Below, one piece after another: positions 1-10,253 of a DNA stretch of 64,000 bases. This DNA is from Actinoallomurus sp963736325 (lineage in GTDB: Bacteria; Actinomycetota; Actinomycetes; Streptosporangiales; Streptosporangiaceae). The notes below the pieces were generated by a model. The model did not search any database, was not told the DNA's origin, and worked only from the letters and a program-made list of their open reading frames with translations. Position 1 is the stretch's first letter. Each line of letters starts with the position of its first letter. The stretch lies in NCBI GenBank assembly GCA_963736325.1, contig CAVTOG010000002.1, positions 1-64,000 on the forward strand. The letters run 5' to 3'. A program made the position numbers and the translations under genes.

Positions 1-579
1 TGTGCTCGACGAGCGCGGAAAGCAGTACATCGAGTACGCGGTCGACGGGGCCACCCGTATGCAGGCGCTCATCGAGGACCTGCTGGAGTTCTCGCGGGTC
101 GGCCGGACCAAGCACGAGATGACGGCGGTCGACAGCGAAGAGGCGCTGCGCAAGGCACTGGACGACCTGGGGCTGGCGCGCTCCGAGACCGACACCGGCA
201 TCACCAGCGACCCGATGCCCCAGGTCACCGGCAACGCGGCCCTGCTGAGCCACGTGTTCCAGAACCTCGTCGCCAACGCGATCAAGTTCCGTGGCGAGGA
301 CGCCCCGCGCGTCCACCTCAGCGCGCGCCGCGACGGCGACATGCGGGAGTTCGCGCCGACAACGGCATCGGGATCGCCCCCGAGCAGGCCGAGCGGATCT
401 TCCTCGTGTTCCAGCGGCTGCACCCCAAGGGCGACTACGCCGGCACCGGCATCGGGCTCGCCCTCTGCAAAAAGGTCGTGGAGTACCACGGCGGCCGCAT
501 CTGGCTCGACACGAGCCCGCGCCAGGGCGCGATGATCCACTGGACCCTGCCCGTCGTACAGGAGGCAGCCGGAACATGA
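1..579 (+). pseudogene. Sensor histidine kinase, C-terminal part, frameshifted (5' end outside window)
   Basis: The visible part begins inside the phospho-acceptor helix region (TRMQALIEDLLEFSRVG) typical of phytochrome-type histidine kinases. It then enters the ATP-binding domain with the N box NLVANAIKF. The reading frame changes near 345-357. The G1 box DNGIGI, the F box (IFLVFQRLHPKGDY) and the G2 box GTGIGLALCKK continue in another frame to the TGA at 577-579. One missing base after a GCG at about 350 would restore the frame. The stop overlaps the ATG of the next reading frame, so the pair was one operon. Either the gene is a recent pseudogene or the base loss is a sequence error; the downstream phosphatase carries two similar losses. 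Confidence 0.75.
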
Positions 580-1131
580 GCCGCGCGTTCAGGATCGTCG
601 TGGTCTGCACCGCGACATCCGCCGGTCGCCGATGGCGAGGCGATGATCCGGCACGCGCTACGCCCGTACGGGCCCGGAGTCACGGTGGAGAGCGCGGGCG
701 TGTACGGGCACGTGGGCAGCCCGATCGCCCCCGGGTCGGCCGCCGCCCTGACGGCGCTGGGCATCCCGTACGACGGCCACCGCGGACGGCTCCTGACCCG
801 CGAGATCGTCGACGGCGGCGATCTGGTGCTGACCATGGAGGGCGGCCACCGGAAGGCGATCCTGGACGGCTCGCCCGAGGCGCGGGACCGGACGTTCACC
901 CTGCGGGAGTTCGCCCGGCTCACGGGGAGCGAACCGGGCGGTGACGCCCGCGCGCTGCTCGCGTCGGCCGTACGCCGCCGGGCTTCCCTGCCCTGGGCGC
1001 GCGTCGACGACGTCCCCGACCCGTACGGCGGCCCCGACGAGGGCTACCACGCCTGCGCGGCGCTGCTCCTCGCCGAGGTCGCCACCCTGCTGCGGCCGCT
1101 GCTCAGCGCGGCCCCTGGCTCGCCTCGGTGA
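576..1131 (+). pseudogene. Low-molecular-weight protein-tyrosine-phosphatase family protein, frameshifted near the N-terminus
   Basis: The ATG at 576 gives MSRAFRIVVVCTA, the expected start of a low-molecular-weight phosphatase P-loop. The frame is then lost and recovered twice between about 612 and 642. Adding one A after GCG at about 614 and one G after GCG at about 636 rebuilds CTANI-RRSPMAEAMIR, which runs on to a TGA at 1129-1131. The C-X5-R spacing would be kept, but the usual Cys before the Arg reads as Arg. Downstream, PNDDVPDPYGGP-like sequence (DDVPDPYGG at about 1006-1032) carries the family's catalytic Asp. The 3' end overlaps the convergent ABC exporter gene by 29 nt. As written the sequence cannot make an intact enzyme. 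Confidence 0.7.
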
Positions 1132-2881
1132 CGACCCGCGCCGGTGGCCTGCCGTGCCAGGACTCCCACAGGGCCGCGTAGGAGCCGCCCTCGGCGATGA
1201 GCTCGTCGTGGCCGCCCAGCTCGGTGATCCGGCCGTCCTCGACGACCGCGACCCGGTCGGCGTCGTGCGCGGTGTGCAGCCGGTGCGCGATCGCCACGAC
1301 CGTACGGCCGTCCAGCACTGCCGAGAGCGTGCGTTCGAGGTGCCGGGCCGCGCGCGGGTCGAGCAGCGAGGTCGCCTCGTCGAGCACCAGGGTGTGAGGG
1401 TCGGCCAGGACGAGCCGGGCCAGCGCGAGCTGCTGCGCCCGCGCCGGTGACAGCGTCAGGCCGCCCGCGCCGACCTCGGTGCCGAGGCCGTCCGGCAGGT
1501 CCGCGACCCAGTCCGACTCGACCGCCGCGAGGGCGTTCGCCACGTCGGCGTCGGGGGCGTCCGGGCGCGCCATCACCAGGTTGTCGCGGATCGTGCCCTT
1601 GAACACGTGGTGTTCCTGGGTGACCAGGGCGACGTGCCCGCGCAGGTCTTCCAGCGGAAGGTCGACCAGCGGCACCCCGCCGACTCTCAGGGTGCCCTCG
1701 CGGGGCCGCAGGACGCCGGCGATGAGCCGTCCGAGCGTCGACTTGCCCGCGCCGCTGGGCCCGACCATCGCGAGGCGTTCGCCGGGGCGCAGTCGCAGGT
1801 CGATCCCGTGCAGGACGTCGACGCCCTCCCGGTAGGCGTACCGGACGCCGTCGGCCGTGATCCGCTCGCCGTCGGGCTGCTCGCCGGTCGGCTCGCGGTC
1901 CGGGCGTACCTCGGCGACGCCCAGCAGCCGGGCCAGCGACGCTCCGCCTACTTGTAGCTCGTCGATCCACGACAGCATCCGGTCGAGCGGGTCGATGAGC
2001 TGCTGGACGTACAACGTCGCGGCGGTGACCTGCGCGAGGGACGCCCATCCCCTCGTATAGAGCAGGCCGCCGACCAGCAACGTCGCCACGACGGGCAGCA
2101 CGTAGCCGATCTCCACCAGCGGGAACCACACCGTGCGCAGCCCCAGCGTGTACCGCTCGGCCGCCCAGGTGTTCGCGATGTCGGCGTCGCCGCGCGCGAC
2201 GCGCCGTTCCTCCAGCCGCAGCGCCTCGACGGTGCGCGCGCCCTCGACCGTCTCGGTGAGCCCGGCCGTGACACCGCCCCACGCGGCGTTCTCCCGCAGG
2301 TAACCGTCGCGGGCCCGCGCCAGGTACCACTTGGTGCCGAACCACAGCAGCGGCACGCCTGCCAGGCACGGCAGCGCGGTCAGCGGACCGACGATGACCA
2401 GGGCGCCGATCGCGAACATGCCGGTGACGGCGGCGATCAGCGTCTCCGGCACGGCGTGGCGCACGCTTCGGGACAGGACGTCGACGTCGCGCGTGGTGCG
2501 CGTGACCAGGTCACCACTGCCGGCGCGCTCGACGGTCGACAGCGGGAGTTCGAGGAGGCGGTCGACGAACTCCTCGCGCAGGCTGGCCAGGACCTTCTCC
2601 CCCAGCTTCGACGAGGCGTACACCGCGTACCGCATCAGCACGCCCTGCGCCACGACGAACACCGCGATGGCGATCGCGATCCGGTCGGCCGTCCAGTGCG
2701 ACGCGTGCCGCCGTACGTCCTCGACCAGTTCGCCGATCAGCCGCGGCGCGGCCAGGCCGGCGACGGTGGCCAGGCCGTGCAGGGCGAGGGTGACCGCGAG
2801 AGCGCGCGGGTGGGCGAGCGTCAGCCGCCGGGCGTACGCCCGCACCTGGGCGGACGACGCGACCGGCAGGATCTCGTTCAT
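1103..2881 (-). CDS. ABC exporter half-transporter, ATPase-competent subunit with a degenerate signature motif
   Basis: This 592-residue protein has an N-terminal six-helix transmembrane domain (about residues 20-320) and a C-terminal nucleotide-binding domain. Walker A is GPSGAGKST near residue 372, Walker B is TLVLDEATS near 495, and the switch His is in AIAHRLH. The ABC signature is altered: LSPARAQQ stands where LSGGQ is expected (about residue 475). The ATG overlaps the stop of the upstream subunit (ATGA), so the two are translationally coupled and probably form a heterodimeric type IV exporter. Its intact Walker motifs would pair with the intact signature of the partner to form one working ATP site. 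The substrate is unknown; it could be a drug, lipid or peptide. Confidence 0.93.
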   Translation of the reverse strand: MNEILPVASSAQVRAYARRLTLAHPRALAVTLALHGLATVAGLAAPRLIGELVEDVRRHASHWTADRIAIAIAVFVVAQGVLMRYAVYASSKLGEKVLASLREEFVDRLLELPLSTVERAGSGDLVTRTTRDVDVLSRSVRHAVPETLIAAVTGMFAIGALVIVGPLTALPCLAGVPLLWFGTKWYLARARDGYLRENAAWGGVTAGLTETVEGARTVEALRLEERRVARGDADIANTWAAERYTLGLRTVWFPLVEIGYVLPVVATLLVGGLLYTRGWASLAQVTAATLYVQQLIDPLDRMLSWIDELQVGGASLARLLGVAEVRPDREPTGEQPDGERITADGVRYAYREGVDVLHGIDLRLRPGERLAMVGPSGAGKSTLGRLIAGVLRPREGTLRVGGVPLVDLPLEDLRGHVALVTQEHHVFKGTIRDNLVMARPDAPDADVANALAAVESDWVADLPDGLGTEVGAGGLTLSPARAQQLALARLVLADPHTLVLDEATSLLDPRAARHLERTLSAVLDGRTVVAIAHRLHTAHDADRVAVVEDGRITELGGHDELIAEGGSYAALWESWHGRPPARVVTEASQGPR

Positions 2882-4557
2882 TCCTCCTCCTCTCGTGTGA
2901 CGGTGGCCGCGTAGCGGGGGGCCACCGCGAGCAGCTCGCGGTGCGAGCCCGTCGCGGTGACGTGTCCGGACTCGACGAACGCGACGTCGTCGGCGTGGTC
3001 GAGGACCAGCGGGCTCGTCGTGCAGACCACCGTCGTACGGCCACGCCGGAACTCGGCCAGGCGGCCGGCGATCCGCGCCTCGGTGTGCGCGTCCACCGCC
3101 GAGGTCGGCTCGACGAGGACGAGCACCTCCGGATCGGCGGCGAGCGCGCGGGCGAGCCGCAACCGCTGCTGCTGGCCGCCGGAGAACTCGCGGCCCGCCT
3201 CGGCGACCTCGCCGCCGAGGCCGCCGGGCAGCCCGTCGACGATGTCGCCGGCGCAGGCCGCCCGCAGCGCACCCGTCACGTCGCCGCCGCCGAGCTCATC
3301 GCCGAGCGTGCCGGAGAAGAGCCGGGCGTCGTTGTCGGCGACCAGGACGGACGCGCGGACGACGGGGACCGGCACGTCGGCCAGCGGAACGCCGCCCCAG
3401 GTGACCGCTCCGTCTGCGAGGCGGCCGAGCCGGTCGGCGATGGCCTGGGCCTCCTCGGGCGAGGCCGCGGCGACGGCCGTGAGCCGGCCCTCCCGCGCGG
3501 TCAGGCCGGACGCGTCGTCGACGAGGTCGCCGCTCGGCCGCGGCGCCGTACCCGTGTCGTCGATCTCGGGCTCCAGCGCGAGGATGCGGACGACCCGGCG
3601 CGACGCGACGAGTCCCTTGGTGATCCGGTCGGCGGCCTCGGTCAGGGTCCGCATCGGCTCGACGAGGAACACCGCGTAGCCGTAGAAGGAGACGAGCTGG
3701 CCGACCGTGATCTGGCCGTCCAGCGCGAACCGCGCGCCGATCCAGGTGACCAGCGCGATCAGCAGTCCGGGTAGCAGGACCTGCGCACCCTCCAGGAAGG
3801 ACTCGGTGCGGCCGACGCGCACACCGGCGGCGCGTACCGCCTGCGACTCTTCGCGGTAGCGGTCGGCGAAGACCTGCTCGCCGCCGATGCCGCGCAGCAC
3901 CCGCAGGCCGGACACGATGTCGCCGGACCGGGTCGTCAACGCGCCCTGCAGGTCACGCTGGCGCTGCTGGTGGCGGTGGAGCGGGCGCAGCAGCGGGCCG
4001 ACCACGGCCGCCATCAGCGGCACGCCGATCAGGACGATCAGCCCGAGCGGCAGCGAGGTGGCGAGCAGGATGACACCGACCAGGATGATCGCGATGACCG
4101 AGCCGCTGGCCCGCCCGGTGATGTCCATCGCGCCGCCGATATGAGAGATGTCGGCGAGCCCGATGCTGACGACCTCACCGGTCGCCATGCGCTTGGGCAG
4201 CGTCCCGCCCAGGCGCGCGGCCTGGCGGGTGGTGATCTGGAGCGTGCGGAACGCCGCCCCGATCCAGCTCGTCAGCACGAACCGGTGCCGCATGACCCCG
4301 GCGACCGCCTGCACCAGGCCGAGCACCGTCAGCACCCCGGACCAGAACAGCAGCGCGCCGGTGTCGCGTGCGGTGATCCCGGTGTCGATCGCGCGGCCGA
4401 TGGTGGCCGGCATTAAGGCCTGGGTGACCATCCAGAGCACGCCGAAGGCGGCGCCGCCGGCCATCGTGGCCGCCTGGGCGCGTGCCACCCACAGCAGGTA
4501 GCGGGCCGGACTACGCCCGTCGGGCGTGCCGGGATCGGGCAAGGGAAAAGAACGCAT
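2878..4557 (-). CDS. ABC exporter half-transporter with degenerate Walker A, Walker B and switch His
   Basis: This 559-residue protein has an N-terminal transmembrane domain (about residues 20-310) and a nucleotide-binding domain. At the Walker A position (about residue 356) the sequence is VAAASPEEAQAI, so the GxxGxGKST loop is gone. Walker B reads VLVLVEPTS, with Val for the Asp, and the switch His is replaced by Ser (CTTSPLVL). The signature is canonical: FSGGQQQRLRLARAL near residue 454. This is the mirror image of the downstream subunit, so the heterodimer should have one catalytic and one dead ATP site. The family is known for such asymmetry (for example TM287/288); losing the whole P-loop is the stronger form. 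The gene is first in its operon and starts at the ATG at 4555-4557. Confidence 0.92.
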   Translation of the reverse strand: MRSFPLPDPGTPDGRSPARYLLWVARAQAATMAGGAAFGVLWMVTQALMPATIGRAIDTGITARDTGALLFWSGVLTVLGLVQAVAGVMRHRFVLTSWIGAAFRTLQITTRQAARLGGTLPKRMATGEVVSIGLADISHIGGAMDITGRASGSVIAIILVGVILLATSLPLGLIVLIGVPLMAAVVGPLLRPLHRHQQRQRDLQGALTTRSGDIVSGLRVLRGIGGEQVFADRYREESQAVRAAGVRVGRTESFLEGAQVLLPGLLIALVTWIGARFALDGQITVGQLVSFYGYAVFLVEPMRTLTEAADRITKGLVASRRVVRILALEPEIDDTGTAPRPSGDLVDDASGLTAREGRLTAVAAASPEEAQAIADRLGRLADGAVTWGGVPLADVPVPVVRASVLVADNDARLFSGTLGDELGGGDVTGALRAACAGDIVDGLPGGLGGEVAEAGREFSGGQQQRLRLARALAADPEVLVLVEPTSAVDAHTEARIAGRLAEFRRGRTTVVCTTSPLVLDHADDVAFVESGHVTATGSHRELLAVAPRYAATVTREEEE

Positions 4558-4615
4558 GGCGACACCAGGGCTGCCGAGAGTGGGTGAACCTCACGACGGT
4601 ACCCACGCCCTTAGA

Positions 4616-5591
<976 letters not shown>

Positions 5592-5599
<8 letters not shown>

Positions 5600-6581
5600 C
5601 GGCGACCTCCTCGGCGTAGTGACAGGCGCTGCGGTGACCGTCGCCGAGGAGCCGCAGCTCGGGGACCTCGGTCGAGCAGTTGTCCCGCACGCGTGGGCAG
5701 CGCGGGTGGAACGGGCAGCCGGCCGGGATCGCGGCGAGGTTCGGCGGCGCGCCCTTGATCGGCGTCAGCACCCCGCCGCGTACGTCGATGCGCGGCACCG
5801 AGGCCAGCAGGCCCTCGGTGTAGGGGTGCGCGGGCCGGGCGTACAGCTCGCCCACGTCGGCCTCCTCGATGGCGCGCCCGGCGTACATCACCACGATGCG
5901 GTCGGCGACGTCGGCCACCACGCCGAGGTCGTGCGTGATCAGGACGAGGCCCATCGCCATCTCGTCCTGCAGTTCGGCGAGCAGCTTCATGATCTGCGCC
6001 TGCACGGTGACGTCGAGGGCCGTCGTCGGCTCGTCCGCGATCAGGACGTCCGGCTCCAGTGCCAGGGCCATCGCGATCATCACGCGCTGCCGCATGCCGC
6101 CGGAGAACTGGTGCGGGAAGTCGTTCACGCGGTCGGCCGCCGACGGGATCCGCACGCGGTCCATCAGCTCCACCGCACGCCTGCGCGCGTCGCCGCGCGA
6201 CGCCTTGCGGTGCACGACCAGCATCTCGGCGATCTGGTCGCCGACGCGGTGCACCGGGTTCAGCGCGGACAGCGCGTCCTGGAAGATCATCGCGATCTTG
6301 GCGCCGCGGTAGGCGCGCCGCTTCTTCTCCGGCAGGCCGAGCAGCTCGGTGCCGCGGAAGCGCACCGAACCCTTGGTCACGTGCGCGGGCGGCGTGTCGA
6401 GGATGCCCATCACGGCCTGCGCGCTCACGCTCTTGCCGGACCCGGACTCGCCGAGGATCGCGAGCGTCTCGCCCTCCTCCAGGGAGTACGACAGGCCGTT
6501 CACGGCGTGCACCGACGAGCCGCGCATCCGGAACTCGACGTGCAGGTCCTCGACGTCGAGGAGGGTCGTGCCCACGCTCAC
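5592..6581 (-). CDS. Oligopeptide/dipeptide ABC importer, ATP-binding protein (OppD/DppD type)
   Basis: This 329-residue protein is the second ATPase of the importer. Walker A is GESGSGKSV, the signature is FSGGMRQRVMIAMAL, Walker B is VLIADEPTTALD, and the switch His is in LITHDLGV. The C-terminal Cys motif CPFHPRCPRVRDNC matches the OppD family. The start is GTG, giving MSVGTTLLDVEDLHVEF. Only 10 nt separate it from the upstream permease gene, and it overlaps the downstream ATPase gene. Together with OppF it would energise the two permeases encoded upstream. Confidence 0.95.
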
Positions 6582-6591
6582 ACTCCTCTTC

Positions 6592-7518
6592 TCATCGGAG
6601 CTTCGGGTCGAGTGCGTCCCGTACGGCGTCGCCGAGCAGCAGGAAGCTCAGCACGGTCGCGGTCAGGAACACAGCCGGGTAGATGAGCAGGTACGGGTAG
6701 TCGGTGAAGATCTCCTGCGCCTGGCTGAGCTGCAGGCCCCACGACACCGTGGGGTACTGCAGGCCGACGCCGAGGTAGTCGAGCGTCGCCTCGTACCCGA
6801 TCACGACGCCCACGTTGAGCATGGCGTACACGAAGACGGGCGCGATGGCGTTCGGCAGGATGTGGCGGACCATGATGCGCAGGTCGCGCGCGCCGAGCAT
6901 GCGGGCGGCCTGCACGTAGTCGGCGTCGCGCACCGACAGCACCTGCCCTCGCATCAGCCGGGTCATCGTCGGCCACCACAGCAGGCCCAGCACGAACGAC
7001 TCGGTGAGCATCCCATGCGAGGGGAACGCCGTAAGGATCACCAGCGCGCCGAGGATGAGCGGCAGGCCGAAGAAGATGTCGGTGAGCCGGGACAGCAGCA
7101 CGTCGAGCAGGCGTCCGTAGTAGCCCGAGATCGAGCCGAGCGTGATCGCGAGGGCCAGGGCGATGCCGGTGACGGCGAAGCCGACCACGATCGGCGCGCG
7201 GGTGCCGTGCACGATCTGGGACCAGTAGTCGCAGCCGTGGCTGTCGGTGCCGAACGGATGGCTGCCGCCGCCGAACGGATTCCACGAGGCGGGCCGCAGC
7301 TTGGCGTGCCGTACGTCGCAGCCGTCGTTGGCGCCGTAGCTCGCGAACAGCGACGGGAACGCCGCCATCACGCCCATGAACGCCAGGATCACGACCGCGA
7401 TCCAGAAGGTGACACGACGGCGCAGCGCCTGCCACGCGTCGCTCCACAGCGACGCGTTGGCCCCGCTGACCGCCGACCCCGTCTGCGCGGTCGCCGCCAC
7501 ATCGGTCGTCTCACTCAT
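6592..7518 (-). CDS. Oligopeptide/dipeptide ABC importer, permease (OppC/DppC type)
   Basis: This 308-residue inner-membrane permease has a first helix near residues 35-55 (ILAFMGVMAAFPSLF) and a periplasmic loop with GTDSHGCDYWSQIVHGTR, typical of OppC (the GTDxxGRD motif). The transport core carries the EAA-type loop around AARMLGARDLRIMVRHILPN, which docks onto the ATPases. The C-terminal LGDAVRDALDPKLR is the standard OppC ending. It starts at ATG and overlaps the upstream permease gene by 8 nt. Confidence 0.95.
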   Translation of the reverse strand: MSETTDVAATAQTGSAVSGANASLWSDAWQALRRRVTFWIAVVILAFMGVMAAFPSLFASYGANDGCDVRHAKLRPASWNPFGGGSHPFGTDSHGCDYWSQIVHGTRAPIVVGFAVTGIALALAITLGSISGYYGRLLDVLLSRLTDIFFGLPLILGALVILTAFPSHGMLTESFVLGLLWWPTMTRLMRGQVLSVRDADYVQAARMLGARDLRIMVRHILPNAIAPVFVYAMLNVGVVIGYEATLDYLGVGLQYPTVSWGLQLSQAQEIFTDYPYLLIYPAVFLTATVLSFLLLGDAVRDALDPKLR

Positions 7519-8437
7519 AGCGGATCCTCGGGTCGAGGACCCCGTACAGGATGTCCACGATCAGGTTGGCGAGGAGGTAGATCATCACGAGGAAGGTCGC
7601 GATGCCCACGACGGTCGGGCCGTCCTTGATCTGGATGGCCAGGAAGATCTGCTGGCCGATGCCGGGCAGGTTGAAGATCCCCTCGATGACGATCGCACCC
7701 GCCATCAGCGAGCCCAGATCGACGCCCAGATAGGTGACGACCGGGATCAGGGAGTTGCGCAGCGTGTGCCGCACGATCACGCGCCGGCGGCTCAGGCCCT
7801 TGGCGACCGCGGTGCGCACGTAGTCCGAGCGCATGTTCTCCACGAGGCTGGTCCGGGTGAGCCGCGCGATGTACGCGAGGCTCATCGACCCCAGGACGAT
7901 GCCCGGCAGCAGATAGCTGTACGGCCAGCCGTCGTCGGACCCGGCCGTCGGGAACCACTCGAGCTTCAACCCGAACAGCAGCTGCGCGGAGTAGGCGAGC
8001 ACGAAGCTCGGGATGGCGATGACGAGCGTCGTGCCGCTCAGCACCAGCGTGTCGACCACGCCGCCCTTCTTCAGGCCTGCCCACACGCCCAGCCCCATGC
8101 CGACGACCAGCTCGAAGATCCACGCGGTGAGGGCGAGCTGGGCCGTGATGGTCCAGCTCGTCTTCATCACGTCGGACACGGGCTGGCCGCTCAGCGTCTC
8201 GCCGAAGTCACCGCGCACCAGGCCCCACACGTACTTGCCGTACTGGACGATCAGCGGATCGTCCAGGTGGTAGTGGTGGCGCAGGGTCTGGTACACGGCG
8301 GGCGACATCGGCTTGTCGCCGCCCAGGACCCGGATCGGGTCACCGGGCAGCGCGAAGACCGCCAGGTAGATCAGGAGCGTCGTCCCGATCAGGACCGGCA
8401 CCATCTGCAGAAGGCGCCGTGCGACGTAGCGCCACAC
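7511..8437 (-). CDS. Oligopeptide/dipeptide ABC importer, permease (OppB/DppB type)
   Basis: This 308-residue permease starts at GTG (MWRYVARRLLQMVPVLIG), the characteristic N-terminus of OppB/DppB, with a membrane helix right after the Arg-rich start. Six membrane segments can be read. The EAA loop is AKGLSRRRVIVRHTLRNSLIPV, read here as two adjacent parts (AKGLSRRRVIV and RHTLRNSLIPV). The C-terminus NLIVDILYGVLDPRIRYE is typical. The gene lies 1 nt after the stop of the substrate-binding lipoprotein gene. Confidence 0.95.
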   Translation of the reverse strand: MWRYVARRLLQMVPVLIGTTLLIYLAVFALPGDPIRVLGGDKPMSPAVYQTLRHHYHLDDPLIVQYGKYVWGLVRGDFGETLSGQPVSDVMKTSWTITAQLALTAWIFELVVGMGLGVWAGLKKGGVVDTLVLSGTTLVIAIPSFVLAYSAQLLFGLKLEWFPTAGSDDGWPYSYLLPGIVLGSMSLAYIARLTRTSLVENMRSDYVRTAVAKGLSRRRVIVRHTLRNSLIPVVTYLGVDLGSLMAGAIVIEGIFNLPGIGQQIFLAIQIKDGPTVVGIATFLVMIYLLANLIVDILYGVLDPRIRYE

Positions 8438-8438
8438 G

Positions 8439-10022
8439 CTACTTGACCGTCACCTGGTCTAGGTGGACGAGGGGCGTGACGTACGGGTCGACGTGCACGT
8501 CACCGATGCGGCTGGAGTAGCCGGCCTGGTCCTGCCAGTTCCACAGCGGGGTCAGCGGCATGTCCTTCAGCACCATGTCCTCGGCCTGCTGGTAGTACTG
8601 CGCGCCCTCCTGCGGGGTCTTGGCCGCGTTGGCCTTCATGATGAGCGCCTCGCAGGCGGCGCCGTCGTAGCCGCTGCGGCTCGGCTTGGAGCAACGCGGC
8701 GTGAGGTAGTCCTCGGGGCTCGGGTAGTCCATCGTCCAGTTGCTGCGGTACGGGCCCGCCGCCTTGTGGTCGATCAGCTTGGTGATGTAGTCCGAGGCCT
8801 GGACCTTGTCGAACGTGATGTTCGCGATGCCGAGGTTCTGCTTGAGCTGGTTGGCCACGTCGGTCATCCACTGCTCGTACGTCGGGTCGGCGTTGGAGAA
8901 CACCAGGTGCATCGTGCCCTTGAAACCGCCCGCCTGGTCGAACAGCTGCTTGGCCTGCTGCGGGTTGTAGGTGCACGCCTGGCCGCAGGCGCCGGCGCGG
9001 TAGCCGGGCACGATCGGCGCGAGCAGCGAGCCCATCGGCTTGAAGGTGCCGTCGTAGACGGCGTTCACGATGGCCTGGCGGTCGATCGCCATGGAGATCG
9101 CCTTACGGAGGTTCGGGTCCTTGAACCTGCTGTCGTAGAGCGGGAACTCCATGAAGTCCATCGTGCCGCTGGGGACGCTCAGGAAGCGCTTGCCGAGCAG
9201 GCGCTTGGCCTCGGAGACCTTCGCGGCCGGGATCTGGGTGTTGAAGTCGACCTTGCCGGCCCGCAGGTCGGTGTAGGCGGCGTCGCGGCTCGCGTACGTC
9301 TTGAAGGTGACGCCGTCGGAGTGCGCGGGGCGCGGGCCCTTGTAGGCGGTGAACTTCTTCAGCTTGATCTGCCGGTTGTGCTCCCAGGAGCCGTCCATCA
9401 TGAACGGGCCGTTCCCGACGGGCTTCTGCTCGTACGCCTTCAGGTCGGTGAAGGCGGCCTTGGGCATCGGCGCGGTGCCGATGAAGGACAGCACGTACGG
9501 GAACTGGCTGAACGGCTGGGAGAGGGTGACCTGCAGGGTCTGCGGGTCCACGACCTTGAGGCCGCTGAGCGTGTGGACCTTCGGCTTGCCGCTGTCGGGG
9601 TTGAGGTCCCCGTAGCCGGCGATGGTGCCGAGGTAGTAGTTGTTGCCCCAGGCGTTCGTGGAGTCCGCGGTGGCGTTCCAGGCGTCGGCGAAACTCTGCG
9701 CGGTCACCGCCTCGCCGTTGTGGAACGTCAGGCCCGGCTTGATCTTGATCGTCCAGACCTTCTGGTCGGTCGAGTCGACCGACGCGGCGTCCTGCGTCAC
9801 CGGCTTACCGCTCGAGTCCAGCGTCATCAGCGTGTCGAACAGGGCGTTCTCCACGTTGAGGCCGTACGAGTCGTTCGTGTTGCCGGGGATCAGGTGCTCC
9901 GGCTCGATGTTCGCGTACGTGAAGATCTTCGGCTTGTCGCCGGATCCGCCGCCACCACCGCTACAGGCCGACGCCGCCATCGCGATCGCGACCATGCCCA
10001 CCAGCACGCGCTTGACCATCAT
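8439..10022 (-). CDS. Oligopeptide/dipeptide ABC importer, substrate-binding lipoprotein (family 5)
   Basis: This extracytoplasmic binding protein delivers peptides to the permease pair. The start chosen is the ATG at 10020-10022 (MMVKRVLVGMVAIAMAASAC). A GGAGG ribosome site lies 6 nt upstream, and a longer reading from 10040 would swallow that site. The lipobox AASAC puts the lipidated Cys near residue 20, followed by a Gly/Ser linker. The mature protein has the SBP_bac_5 features: NVENALFDTLMTLD early, KPGLTFHNGEAVTAQSF, and LRKAISMAIDRQAIVNAVYDG, quoted as LRKAISMAIDRQA plus IVNAVYDG. It is first in the operon, consistent with high expression of the binding protein. Confidence 0.94.
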   Translation of the reverse strand: MMVKRVLVGMVAIAMAASACSGGGGGSGDKPKIFTYANIEPEHLIPGNTNDSYGLNVENALFDTLMTLDSSGKPVTQDAASVDSTDQKVWTIKIKPGLTFHNGEAVTAQSFADAWNATADSTNAWGNNYYLGTIAGYGDLNPDSGKPKVHTLSGLKVVDPQTLQVTLSQPFSQFPYVLSFIGTAPMPKAAFTDLKAYEQKPVGNGPFMMDGSWEHNRQIKLKKFTAYKGPRPAHSDGVTFKTYASRDAAYTDLRAGKVDFNTQIPAAKVSEAKRLLGKRFLSVPSGTMDFMEFPLYDSRFKDPNLRKAISMAIDRQAIVNAVYDGTFKPMGSLLAPIVPGYRAGACGQACTYNPQQAKQLFDQAGGFKGTMHLVFSNADPTYEQWMTDVANQLKQNLGIANITFDKVQASDYITKLIDHKAAGPYRSNWTMDYPSPEDYLTPRCSKPSRSGYDGAACEALIMKANAAKTPQEGAQYYQQAEDMVLKDMPLTPLWNWQDQAGYSSRIGDVHVDPYVTPLVHLDQVTVK

Positions 10023-10096
10023 CGAGCCTCCATATGCCACGCAAGTGGCCCCACCTTGGCCAACTCCGGTGCGGTGACGGTAGATCTTTGCCGAAA

Positions 10097-10116
10097 ATGT
10101 ATCGTGATCGAAACAT
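10097..10116. promoter_or_regulatory. Imperfect inverted repeat upstream of the peptide importer operon
   Basis: In the 231-nt gap before the importer operon, the top strand reads ATGT-A-TCG-TGAT-CGA-A-ACAT. The halves ATGTnTCG and CGAnACAT are exact complements around a 4-nt centre. The stretch is unusually AT-rich for this genome and lies 75-95 nt upstream of the lipoprotein start, a sensible operator position. The regulator is unknown. Confidence 0.4.
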
Positions 10117-10204
10117 TCCTACCATCAATACCTCTCGACCCTCCGCGGCCAGGCCGGATCAGCCCCAAGGATCTTGGAAGGCCGGGATTCACACAAGGTC
10201 ACGA

Positions 10205-10237
10205 CCCGCCGAAAAGGCGGACGTTCTCCTCGGCGGG
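10205..10237 (-). terminator. Hairpin downstream of the haem b succinate dehydrogenase operon
   Basis: Just after the stop of the iron-sulfur subunit gene, CCCGCCGA (10205-10212) pairs with TCGGCGGG (10230-10237). A nested alternative is CCGCC-GAAAA-GGCGG (10206-10220). No U-run follows on the minus strand, so this would be a weak or factor-assisted terminator. Confidence 0.4.
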
Positions 10238-10253
10238 CCGCGGCACGCGCGAG

